A stretch of 64,000 nucleotides of DNA from Chrysomallon squamiferum (lineage: Eukaryota > Mollusca > Gastropoda > Neomphalida > Peltospiridae), in NCBI GenBank assembly GCA_012295275.1, contig CM022679.1:17248342-17312341 (forward strand), read 5' to 3'. Made by a program: the position numbers and the translations under genes. Below the pieces are notes generated by a model, which saw only the letters and a program-made list of their open reading frames with translations, made no database searches and had not been told where the DNA came from. This document shows, piece after piece, positions 51,968 to 63,382 of the stretch (position 1 is its first letter; each line of letters starts with the position of its first letter).

Positions 51968-52298
51968 CATGCAGGCACCTCAATCTTTCGTCCCTCAACC
52001 ACGGTGCCGTTCAATTTTTCTCGTGCTCTGTCTGCATCCACGCTATTTGCGAAAGTTACGAAACCGAACCCCTGCATGCACGGAAAATAAGGAGCATGCA
52101 TTAAAAAACGTGCAAATCAACATAAATCATATGGCATTTTTATCATCAATAATCAATCATGCACATTTTTCATGTACATATTTATAAAAAGAATAATAAT
52201 TTTTGATAATAATTTTTTTTTTTTAATTATTGAATTCAATGAATTAAGATGTGGTGACGGGATAGCATGCTTGTACTAGAAGCGACATGCCTCCATGC
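51968..52298 (-). promoter_or_regulatory. RBFOX: GCAUG cluster flanking the RBFOX RRM exon (autoregulatory splicing element)
   Basis: On the transcribed strand, UGCAUG occurs at 51973-51968, 52080-52075, 52100-52095 and 52163-52158. GCAUG without the preceding U match, or in other contexts, occurs at 52270-52266, 52290-52286 and 52298-52294. That is seven in 331 bases. At about 30% GC I estimate well under one by chance. RBFOX proteins bind this motif; upstream binding usually represses an exon. Confidence 0.75.
51979..52071 (-). CDS. RBFOX: RBFOX 93-nt RRM exon, probably autoregulated
   Basis: This exon encodes 31 residues, [20 protein letters not shown] and then [11 protein letters not shown], including RNP1 with two RNA-stacking Phe. 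Vertebrate RBFOX genes have a 93-nt exon with the same borders. Skipping it keeps the frame but destroys the RRM, giving a dominant-negative protein. The donor GAG|GTGCCT is weak. UGCAUG occurs at once upstream (52080-52075, touching the acceptor AG) and at intron position +6 downstream (51973-51968). This is the layout expected for repression by RBFOX itself. Confidence 0.95.
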
Positions 52299-52355
52299 CA
52301 CATACTATGTACTATCCATTTAAACGCCACCATTTACACATGAAACAAAATAAAA

Positions 52356-52387
<32 letters not shown>

Positions 52388-54698
52388 GAAATACAAATAT
52401 GAAAAGGAGGCTGTGGTTCATTAGTCCAGGTGCTATAAAGATTTGTTAGTCTTAGTTATTAACAGATTTACTTTTTCTGTTTTCAAATTACTTCTAAACC
52501 AAAGCTGTGAAAGTTGCTTGTGAGATAAAATGATGGGAATAATTTTAAATTTCATTCCGACTTCTGAAATATTCACTTTTGGTAAAAATTTAATACTGTT
52601 ACAAATAAATAAATAAAATATTTAATAGGCATTAAAGAATTGTTATTTCAGTATGAACTGTATTGTGTATTTTACCAATTTAAAAAACCCCACCTAAATA
52701 TAATTTTGGTATACATTACACCATAAAACAAAGACTAAATTTGGAACCTTGAATCCAAATCAAAAGGAAAAGACTGGGTAGCTAAAAGGCAATTTATAAT
52801 GCCAGGAGTTAGAAAATGCCAGCAGACTACGAAAAAAAAAAGTATGAAGAAAAAAAGCAGCAACCTTGGCCTTCTGATATAGGGAGACAATTATACAACA
52901 AGAAGAAAAGAGTTTTTACTCAAAATACTAAATAGAAGTAGTACTGCTCACAAACAACTTTCCAACAAGATTGAATGCAATACATTGTGACACACACAAA
53001 ATAGATCACACTTATTTATATCACAGAGAACATTACGGATAAACTAATGATAATGTAAACTGCTTGAGATAGCACCTTGTAAACTAGTTTAATGCTAAAT
53101 TATTGTTGTTCTAGAACAAATCATTGTTTTTTTTAGTAAAATTTCTCACCACATGATATACATACTTTAATATTATAAGGTGATAATTCTGAGCGTAAAG
53201 TGAATACATTTTTTTTTTAATCTTTTTAATCATTTCAATCTTTATATGTATTTGTTTTAAAAAAAAAAATTTAATGTTTGCCAGCTTTTTTGAAGTGCAG
53301 ACTGTTATTACTTTTGTTATTATTAAATAAATTTCGTAATGTAATAAATTCTTAGTCTGGACAGTGGTTATACATTCTGATTATAGAACTACTAGCAAAA
53401 TAAGCATGCACTATAAATTGGTTTTCTATATGAAAAGAAAAAAAAAATTACTGTAAGAAAGAAATAACACTGAGAAATATAAACAAACAAAACAATATAA
53501 AAAAAAAAGCAAATAAAAAAAAGCACTTATTTTAAAGATTTTTGTGTTGATCATCATTAATCAACAATCCAGTTAAATATCTGGACACAAACTGCATCCA
53601 CAAAGCCCAGATTAAAACATAACTGCATATATTGTAAACAATGCAAAGAATGATTAACAAGTTATTTTATTTACACAAATCACATACCAGAAAATTATTG
53701 GTTATGACAAACTGCAATAGTATTGTACCTATAAAAACGTATCAGCGGCCAATGCATTCACACAAAAGACATTCCATACTTTTTAATATATGTTTTTTTT
53801 TTTTTAAACTTCAATAAACATGCATGTTTTTCCCCACATTAAATAATGAAGATCATTTAATGATTTGCTATGAAGCTTTTCAACATGCAAGCAATTATAA
53901 CAATAAGGGGGGACATACTTTAAAAATAATTCTAAAATCTTGGTCAACCACTATCCAGACTAATTTTATTTAATTATATGTATAACATTTATTTATTTAT
54001 AAATTTATATTTTAAGAAAATCTTAATACTTCAATATTAAATTGAAAATAACTTGACTGAAAACCATTAACTATTGTTTAAATAGTTTATCACCCAAGGT
54101 ATTTGCTGATAGATGTAATTAAAATACAAAACTAATGTGAAACTAGTTTAAATACAATGCAAAATAGGGGTTCAGTTAACAGAGGTCATAAAAAACATAA
54201 AAAGGTACTTGAAATAGGTAAAGATATTGTTTGAAATGAACCACATTTACTGGAGGTAAAATTACAATTTGTAGACTTTTTTATCCATTAGATTTTATTC
54301 ATTTCATTTCTTATTTAATGATTTTGAATTTTGTATTTAGTTTCAGTAACAATTTTGATTACAATTTATTGAAGAGCATTATGCAAGCATTCATTGAAAG
54401 AAATAAATCATTCAAAGTGCGATATTAATGATCATGGCAGGGTTAGTTTTGACTTTAAAAATTCAGTAAAATAGTGATTAATCTGGCCAGATACAAAATA
54501 ACCATGTTTCAGTGATCTTTTCAAAATAAATAAATAAATAATATATACTATGAAATAATATGTCTATACTATGAAAATATACCATGTGAATGATTTACAT
54601 AATTTTATTTTTCAAAACCATGAATACCATCTATTTAAGTTAGTTTAGTCTGCAGTTGAATAAATTATACTGTGCAAATTCAGTATTGATTATAAATC

Positions 54699-54750
54699 AA
54701 AATCAAAATTGTTAAACAGAATATGCATTTGGCCAGACGGTAAAATAAGT
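54699..54750 (+). repeat. Short direct repeat, copy 1
   Basis: ATCAAAATTGTTAAACAGAA followed by TATGCATTTGGCCAGACGGTAAAATAAGT recurs at 56057-56108 with one mismatch (GACGG versus GATGG). It could be a recent duplication or two copies of a short mobile sequence. Confidence 0.6.
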
Positions 54751-56056
54751 ATATAAAATATAAAACAAATTAAAATTATATACATGCATTTTTTAAATGG
54801 TGTATTTCTTTAAAAAAAAAAAAAATAAATAAATAAACAAAAACAAAGGTGCTATGTTTCTCAAGCAGTTTTTGTTTAATGGGAAATAATAAATAAGCAA
54901 ATATAAAAATAATTTGTTTCATTATCAATGCCTTGCAACTCTGTAATGACAACCACAGCATTTTAAACATTTAAATCGAAATATTGGAAGTAATTTTTTT
55001 AATAAAAATTTCAAAATCCAAATTAAAAATCTAATAGAATTTTGAAAACAGAATACATTCATGTGTTGTTTGGAGCAGATTATTTCAGTACAAAGTTGCC
55101 AATATAAAATAATTATAATATTAATTTTTATTACATAAAATACAATTATAATTCTGACTAACTTTTCTGTCAGAAACATATTTTAAAAAAGTTAAATATT
55201 CTGTTTGTAACAGTTAAAACAATGGTAACTGAGAGTGCAACTTTTTGTGACAGTTGTTAAAATAATATTTGCTATGAAATGTGAATCTCTTCTTAAAAAT
55301 GTGTCATTTTAAAAGTATTAAGAAGAATTTTAGAATCACCAGTCATTTTTTAAATATATTAATGACAGAACAGTTACTGAAAATAAATATTTTAGATGAC
55401 ATTATTACAGATAAAACAGGCATTTGAAAAAAATATATTTCTCCAATTTTATATGTATAAATTTTTTTTTTTCTGTCAGTAAGTTTCAGCAGGCAATTAA
55501 ATAGGTGTTATATCTGTAGAATAATTACAACAAGCTGTTGCAGACTTGCACTACAGTGCAGCAGATGGTGTTCACCTGATTCACTCGGCATTTCATACCA
55601 GCATATATAATATATATTGATTACATTAATCACACTTTTAGGCCACTGGCGTAAAACCTAATACAAATGTCTGTTTGAATGTTTCAGTGTTTCTTTTTCT
55701 TTCATCAGTATCTATTATTACTAGGGTGTAAGTATTGATTTATAGGAAGAAGTACTAGAACATTTAGTTCCTCAGTAATAACAGTGTTTTCTATATTTTC
55801 AACTAGGCAAAAAGGCTGAAGAAAACCATGTATATTTCTTTATTTAAATATACTTATTAATTGCAAATGCCTGTTTTAACAAAATTACAATTAGACTAAA
55901 AGGATTTTATCTTTACCCTAAAATATTCATAATTCATTTTTAAATACAATTTAGATGCATAAGCTTTCAATTAAACAAATTGCATGAACAAAATACACTT
56001 TCTGTAAGAAAGGAAAACTTTTGTTTTTACAGTAATGATTCCAAAATGATTTATGT

Positions 56057-56108
56057 AAATCAAAATTGTTAAACAGAATATGCATTTGGCCAGATGGTAA
56101 AATAAGTT
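56057..56108 (+). repeat. Short direct repeat, copy 2
   Basis: Second copy of the 54699-54750 unit, about 1.36 kb away in the same orientation, nearly identical. Confidence 0.6.
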
Positions 56109-57266
56109 TTTCATTCTATATTTAAGATTGCTGTTAACTGATATATATATATATTAAGAAATGAATTTTTAAACATGGGAAAAGCTTATACATCTTTAAA
56201 AAATTTAAATAATATAAATTAAGTTTTATATGCTGAGGAGATTTCATGTGCTATTTGCAAAACTATATTAAAATAAAATGTATTTTCTTCTTTCGGTTTG
56301 TTTTAAAGTAGTTGTAAGAAAGTTGTGTTAGCAACTGTATGGAATATATGTTGTTTGGGAGAAATAAATGTGTAATCTACTTTAAAAAATGAATGTGTGC
56401 ATGTCTCTAATTTCAAAAAGTATTTAATTACTCCAGATTGTTTCAATGAACAATTTACTTTTAAAATGCTGTTTTATGTAGAGGAAATGTAAAAGCCATA
56501 CTGCAGTATTTATAAAGCCAAACAGAATGGCTGGAGTCTATATATCCTCTGTGAAAGGAACAATTGTGAAGCAGAAGTGTAAACTGCTGCCCACATGGAT
56601 CAATACTTCCTGACAGCTCATAGAGAAAAATGTTCCCATTGGCAAATTGTGCACAGCAGAGAAAATATGCTGGATAACAACTCAACTAATTAGATGTAGC
56701 ATTATTAGCTTGTACAGCCATGAAAAACTTGTACATTATTTACAGTGATCAATTCTTAAAAATTTACTTTTTAAGATTATCATTAGAAAGAGCAAAAAAT
56801 AATATCCTTTGAAAAATCAGCTAATTGAAGATGTTCTTATAATTAAGCTCTTCAGCTGCTGAGGAAAAGGCTTTTCTGAGAGAAATATAATTATCAAGCA
56901 GAGAAAATAGCAATGGATTCTACTTATTATGATCATTTGTTCAGTGGGCTGGCCTGTAGTGTGTACATTGTTGTCAGAGATCATCACCACACACAAAAGA
57001 AGTACCATGTAATTAAGGTAGTCTTCACCACAGATATTGCAAAGAAAATGCATGACACTGCAGTGGCTTATTACTGCTTTTTATTAAATATAACTTCAAT
57101 GACAAAGAACATTGTAATAACAGGCAGAGAAATGCCATTCAGATTTCTTGAAAAAAATCAAGATGTTATTTGTCAAGTAAAACCAGTATATATATTTTAG
57201 TGTCATCACAAATAAACATTTAAAAACTTTAAAGGGGAAAAATTTATAAACAAAAACAAATCCCTC

Positions 57267-57267
<1 letters not shown>

Positions 57268-57312
<45 letters not shown>
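57268..57312 (+). repeat. A homopolymer, 45 bases
   Basis: Uninterrupted A tract inside the RBFOX intron just below the 51-nt RRM exon. On the transcript it is a poly-U tract. Confidence 0.9.
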
Positions 57313-57315
<3 letters not shown>

Positions 57316-57429
57316 AAACTGATAAAATATTAATAATAACAATAACAAAAATAATGAAAGAAAAAAATGTTTATGATGAAATCTCCTCAGCATAATTAAT
57401 TTATTTTAATATTAAGTAACAGAACTTAC

Positions 57430-57480
57430 CTTTGAGCCCCGTTCATTAAATATAATTTCTACATCAAGAATAGGACCAAA
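57430..57480 (-). CDS. RBFOX: RBFOX exon, central RRM
   Basis: A 51-nt exon, acceptor CTCTCTCTAG, donor AAG|GTAAGT, phase 0 at both ends. It reads FGPILDVEIIFNERGSK, matching vertebrate QFGKILDVEIIFNERGSK, which is one residue longer. The small size and in-frame phase mean that skipping would keep the frame. Confidence 0.95.
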
Positions 57481-58088
57481 CTAGAGAGAGAGAAAAAAAG
57501 TATATATATATATATATTATTTGAAATGGCTATCATATATTGCTAATGCAAATGATTTACAAATTTAAACTTAAAATTAAAGGTAAAATGTATATCCTTT
57601 ATTGTGGTTATCAGTAAGATAGCTTTCATATAAATGAAGACAACACTGAAAGTTTACTAAGAATTGTCCAGATATGCCTTTTAAAGAAAAGTCAATATAT
57701 TGGAGGATTAATGAGGAAGAAATTATTTTTCAAAGCTGTCTGACAGTCACCAACAAAGACAAGTACCAACACAGATGAACAATTATGAGAACAGGAAATA
57801 AAACTTTGAAAGACATAAGTAATGATTTGTACATATCTCATTACCTCTATGAAGGAGTTTGTAGTTTCCACTCACCTGCTACCTATTGAGCTTCATCAGT
57901 CAGTATGCAACAATTAATTACATTAAGAGGTAAGTAAGGCTTAACTATTGTTTGTTTTACTTAGTATATATAAATCACATGTTCATTTTGAAGTCTGATA
58001 GTTTAAAAAAAATTGAATATAATCTAGATACACAATTAAGTAACAAAGAACAAATGGTAAAAAAAATAAAAAAGTAAAGCTTTCTTAC

Positions 58089-58232
58089 TGCTAAAAGTTG
58101 TCTTAAATCTGCTTCTCTGAATCTGAAAGGGATATTTGAAACATGTAATCTCTTTGGTCCTGTGTTTGTCTGAGATGATGTGGGTGTGGATGATGACTGC
58201 TGATTTTCTCCTTCTGCAGGCAGATCTGTTTG
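58089..58232 (-). CDS. RBFOX: RBFOX exon, start of RRM
   Basis: Acceptor TTTAACAG, donor GCA|GTAAGA, phase 0 at both ends, 48 codons. A Ser/Thr/Gln-rich linker (QTDLPAEGENQQSSSTPTSS) leads into PKRLHVSNIPFRFREADLRQ, then LLA. LHVSNI is RNP2; the Phe after NIP is the residue that stacks on the RNA in vertebrate Fox-1. The RRM spans about residues 118-195 of the assembled protein. Confidence 0.95.
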
Positions 58233-58835
58233 CTGTTAAAGATAAAAACAGAACAACATTAACTAATTACGTCAAATTAAAAACATGATTTACACAACAG
58301 ATTTGAATTAAGTAACATAGTAATTCAAAATAATTTAATTACAGAATGTACTGATTACAAATTATATGATAATTACAGCATTATTTATTTTACCATAGTA
58401 TCCAAAAATATATATGCAGATGTGAAACAATTTAGACAAAATGCATTTAGCACATGCAATATATGTATCATTACTTTTTAACAATAAATTGTAGTATTTC
58501 ACTGCAAGTTTAAAATTAATTCACATGCAACATAAAATAATTTTTATAAACAGAAAAAAAAAAAAAAAAAAAAAAAAAAAGAAATATGAAACAGTTTAAA
58601 CAAAAGAATACATTTTAAAGAGAATCAGTCACAGATGTTCATGTTAATTTGTAGTTTCAGGTACATATTTATCATAGTATAACACCTACCAAGTTATTAT
58701 AAATGCAATTTTATTTAAATGAAATCCACATTTTTACCTTAATATGTTTCTGTAAGAAAACAGGTCTTCATGCCATTTTCATATCAATTAAACATGAACA
58801 TTATTTTCTATTTTTGAATGATTCTCTTTAATATA

Positions 58836-58902
<67 letters not shown>
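58836..58902. repeat. TAA microsatellite
   Basis: About 22 TAA units followed by CAA-rich sequence. The poly-Leu frame on the minus strand is an artefact of it. Confidence 0.95.
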
Positions 58903-60709
58903 TAACAACAACATCAATAAAAGTAATAACAACAACAACAACAATAAAACAAATCAAAATAAAAAGAAAGAACGAGTAACTAAAATAGTAAACATGCACA
59001 CATTTCACTTTTCACTACAGATTCACAAACCACACAAGCCATGAAGGTTATATTTAACATTTCACACATATTTTATAAAATTTTAATATTTAATATGTCA
59101 TGATTTATAAAAAAAAAAAAATAAGTGAATATTTAGTTATAATGTTATAAAACCAAGTTAAATTTTCTGAGTAGGAATCCTCTAACATCCACTGAAACAC
59201 GTAATGAATAACTCAAGTATGGATTATAAAAAGTATTTCTTTAACTCATGTAACAGGATTACTATTAGCTGTAAAAATGAAATAATCACCCATTTGTCAA
59301 ATAAATTAAACAACATATATACCTGTCACATAAACTAAACCAATTATTTTACATCAGCATGTAAACAGGGATATATTATACAACAAAATGAAACAGCTGT
59401 GTCTGTGAAATTATTGCTGGATTCAAATCAATAATGTGTTAACAGCTTTTCCTGTGCTTTTTCCAAAGTAAATGATATAAAATACTTTTTGTGACAAATT
59501 ATGAATGTATTGCATGTATTTTTAAAACTATTTTCCATTGACTATTTTATTTTTGAAAACATTCAAAAAATGCATTGCATAGCCACAGTAATGCTTTATC
59601 TCTATGATAATTGTGAACTGGTGTATGTAATCACTCATGTTATGGCCTCTTGTGGCTTCCTTCAGAGTCAGTGTAAGTAATCGATTATAATAATTAGAAA
59701 TAGATAAATGTAAATAGTAGACAGAATAAAAGACGTGTTCTAATAGCAGGCTGATCTGCTACTGCCAGAACATACCATCTATTAGCATTTACATTTGAAA
59801 CATGACTGATAACTGTAAGAATTTCCTCTTTCCTAGAAATAATAAACAAAATTCATAAACTAATGTGAAATGTGTTGTCATGTTGATATGTGTTAATTAA
59901 AAATGTATCAAAAATTAATTTAAAATATTAAATAAATATTAAATAATTTACATCAGAACTAAGGAGAAGAATTTACGTTTTTAATTTAAATAATTTTTAA
60001 TGTCCTAAACCTCAATTAATCCTAATTTGTTCTAATTAGTGTTATGGTATTGTCTTAAGCAATTAATTTATTTTTAATTTTTTTTTTTTTCAAAATAAAG
60101 GAAAAAAGGATGTTTGGATATCAAAGAATTAAAAAAAATTTGGTTTATTTACTGCTACACACGCTTTCTATTAAATTTAATTTAAGCAAAGATCACTAAT
60201 GACAAAAAACATTCTATCTATTTAGAACAGCAAATATGTAGAGTAAGTATGGTTTCACTGTGATGTTTTTGACTAAACAAGATCAAGAACATCTAATAAA
60301 GATTAAATGAGAAATATGCACTAATGGACGAAGCATTTACAGTATAACAAATGTAACCATACTGGAATGCACGATTAAGAAACTACAGGTTGTTTTCAAT
60401 TTCTTTTTTTCTTTTCTTTTTAGCTTCTTTCTTATAAAGGTGCAACATTTTAACAAAAATTGTGAATTATATCAGAAATTAGATTAAAAAAAGAAGTTTT
60501 ATATGTGTATGTTTATGTTTGTGCATATACACATATTTCCTACCACTGAAATAATTACAAAAATAATTTTACAAATTCAATGTTTCCTGTACCTGTTTTC
60601 CAAGCTTTAAGGAAGCAGGAAATGAAGTGATGAATACATGATATTGTGGCCAACTATTTAGTAGATTCCAGTTAAAGATCAGAAAGTTAAATTTTGATCT
60701 CTAACTAAC

Positions 60710-60730
60710 CTGTCCATCAGAAGTGTTCAT
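60710..60730 (-). CDS. RBFOX: Possible alternative first coding exon of RBFOX (MNTSDGQ)
   Basis: ATG at 60730 starts MNTSDGQ and ends CAG|GTTAGT in phase 0, the phase needed to join the RRM-start exon at 58232. The surrounding sequence is less AT-rich. Vertebrate RBFOX genes have several promoters with tiny first coding exons, such as MNCEREQLRG, so this is plausible. It rests on seven codons and one donor. Confidence 0.3.
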
Positions 60731-61333
60731 GTAGCAGAGATCAGAACCAGATGTGGCCACATTTGTGTCAAAAGTTCAATTTTCTTTCTTTTTGCCGTAT
60801 TACAAAATTCTTGCTAGCAAGACATACTTATGAAAATATATAAAAATATATAATAAAAGTTTTTTTCAATATTTCTCATAATAGCGTTAATGTATATAAA
60901 TTACATTACTATTTTAAATACTATTTTATTTCTGCATTTAATTTTTGAGATTATTAGAAAATGTTGGTAGCTACTACATTTTTTATTTTAGAATTTGTAT
61001 GTTTAAGTCTAGGTGCTAAAATACCTCAGAATGCTACACTGGAATACTGGTGACTTTTAGGTGAAATTTAGTTTGTAAGTAAAGGGAAAAAAATAAAAAA
61101 ACAAAAAGTATATAAAAACCTATGGTTTAAAGAGGAAAAAAGAGTTACTGGAAAGTACAGTCTAACATAAATGCAGCCTAAAAACCAAACCTGTCAGTCA
61201 ACCAATCAAACCTGTCAGTGTAATCAACCAACACCCAACGATGGAATCAGCGAAACCAGCACAAAGTGAAAAACCACACCCACGCACATGCAACAATTAT
61301 GATTCAACGTACATTCAATGGCCGTCCCCTTAC

Positions 61334-61552
61334 CGTCTGCTGCTCAATGGCACCATTGGTTGTAACAGCAGCAGGCATTGTGTAGGCTGGTGTCTGTGGC
61401 TCACCAGGAGCAGCAATGGTTGCTGCCTGACTAACCACCTGATGGTGATACTCTTCCAACCCTGTCATGCCTGGAACACCCGTTACTCCTCCCGGAACAC
61501 CTGCTGCCTGAGTGTATGTGTATGTGGGAGTCATCTGATTCTGCACCATGTG
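61334..61552 (-). CDS. RBFOX: RBFOX exon, N-terminal low-complexity domain
   Basis: Acceptor TATTTTACAG, donor ACG|GTAAGG, phase 0 at both ends, 73 codons. It reads HMVQNQMTPTYTYTQAAGVP and continues rich in Gly, Val, Ala, Pro and Thr to NGAIEQQT. This is the variable N-terminal domain before the RRM. The Met at the second codon (61549) could serve as start if transcription begins nearby. The frame runs open upstream to 61660, but that part is intronic: it is AT-rich and lies before the acceptor. Confidence 0.88.
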
Positions 61553-63328
61553 CTGTAAAATACAAACAGTGTTGTTAAACAACTTACTGTAATTTACAAA
61601 AGAAAAAAGAAAAAAAAGAATAGAAGGTATTTCACTTAACACACTTAAAACTGTAGCCAAGAAATTGTTTTAATCCAAGAACAAAAACAACACAACCAAA
61701 AGATGAAATAATTTAACACTAAATCTATCTGGAAAAAAAAATCCATGAAAACAAACAAAACCCTTCATATTCTAAACAAATTCTAAAATACAAGAGGTCT
61801 AATTGAATAAAACATTTAATATATAAAAGATATAAATATCTTAGAAAACAAATCCATACAGCATCATAAATAAAACGTGATGTGCATCAGAAAAAAGGAC
61901 TAGCTTACCCACATCAGGAAATGGTTTGAAATCAAATAGTCGGAACAAAGCACTTAGAACTAGGATGGTCTTCCTCAACAAAGTTAGGAAAGAATGAATA
62001 TAATATCATCCACACACACACAGACACACAATTATGCATTGTTAATTATAGATAAGTCATAATTATAACTATTATTAAAATGTCAACTAAATTCTTAATA
62101 AATTGCATCCAATTTTCTGCTGTGTAGTCTGTATCAATTTTCTTAATGAGATGTTTATGTGCAAATTATTATATAATTAAATGTCACTTCTATGCAAAAA
62201 TAATATCCACACTGAAAATCAGTTATTAACACAGAATCAGAAAATATATTGTTCACATACAACTGAATGTTTAACTATATATCAAGATTAATATTAATTG
62301 TAATTAGACACCATATAAAAGCCATATACTAATTTTGCAGGGTATATCTACTATATGCATCTGCATAAATTCGAACATGAACCAACCTTGTTTGCCACTA
62401 CTAAAGCAATACATTTGTATTCCAAATTATTTCTGTTATCATATATGCATAAATCTCTTTGAATGATGAGAAAGATACTTAATAATAATTTTGTAATTGA
62501 GTGTTCCACCCAGTGCCTTTCATGGTAGTAATAATACAGTGAAAATAGTGCTGATTGTGTTAAACTACTGCACTAATACAGTATGAAAAGACTCTTTGCA
62601 TAAGATGCTTCATTACAGAATTCCGGTGATGCAGACAACCTAATTTGCCAATATGTCTGCATAAATTATATTTGTGAGAAAAACTAATTCAAGCCTATAT
62701 AATTATATTTATAATTTTGAAGAAATAAAGTTATTATCAGGACATACTTTATTACAACATTAAAACAAATATCTTAGATATATACCTAATTCATTTATTT
62801 CACTATCAGATAACCTATGAGTTCCACTTTAGCTAATAAACAATTTTACTTTTTATTCAAAACTAATGATCACCTGACTTAAAAAAATTATTATTAATTT
62901 TAATATATAATTTATTAAAGCAATATTTAGTTTTAGTGGATATATTTTATGTTGTTCCAGTAGCATAAGGTATATATGAAAATAATAAGACTGACAACAA
63001 ATTTTGCTTTTGAAACACCCAGCTCATGACGTACAGAAATGTATATTTTGTGATCAAGATGAAAATCAAGGTGCTACTAAAAGCCACTGAAAGTATTTTG
63101 TTGACAGCCTAGTTTGTAGTTTGTTAATTTAACTTCATTAATCTATAGACATGAAGCAGCTTCATGACTTACACTGATCAAAATAACAAAAATATTATTG
63201 GACATTCTGGGCAATAACCAGTGTGAGCTCAGATGCTTTTTCAACAAGAGGTTAGTTTTTATTTACTGACCTAGAAAGTCAACTTTTATACATGTGTTAG
63301 CAATATTTCTAATTGTTCATTTACTGAC
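61553..63328 (-). other. RBFOX: RBFOX first intron
   Basis: Intron from GTCAGT (63328) to TTTTACAG (61553). AT-rich; no other coding segment is seen. Confidence 0.5.
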
Positions 63329-63382
63329 CTGAAAAAGTGAGCTTAAGTATTGCTGTTGGTATTGTTCTGGACTCAAAAGCAT
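63329..63382 (-). CDS. RBFOX: RBFOX first coding exon (MLLSPEQYQQQYLSSLFQ)
   Basis: The ATG at 63382 has A at -3. It starts MLLSPEQYQQQYLSSLFQ and ends CAG|GTCAGT in phase 0, which fits the exon at 61552. Such short Gln/Tyr-rich first exons are usual in this family. The region upstream to about 63700 is less AT-rich and probably holds the 5' UTR and promoter. Confidence 0.75.

Larger units (their letters stand above)
52299..57429 (-). other. RBFOX: RBFOX intron with conserved-looking blocks and a short repeat
   Basis: Mostly AT-rich. Two adjoining blocks, about 56480-56720 and 56820-57190, are less AT-rich and more complex and may be regulatory; the open frames in them look non-coding. A 45-base A homopolymer lies at 57268-57312. 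A repeat of about 50 bases occurs at 54699-54750 and 56057-56108. Confidence 0.45.
58233..61333 (-). other. RBFOX: RBFOX intron with microsatellites
   Basis: Intron between the N-terminal and RRM-start exons. It holds a TAA repeat (58836-58902), an A homopolymer (58554-58580) and the possible alternative first exon at 60730-60710. A more complex patch lies at about 59600-59780. Confidence 0.5.

Noticed and set aside
58808-59008. Open frame with a long poly-Leu run
   Set aside because: It is the TAA microsatellite read on the minus strand.
61553-61660. Upstream extension of the RBFOX N-terminal frame
   Set aside because: AT-rich and hydrophobic, located before a clear acceptor (TATTTTACAG), so intronic.
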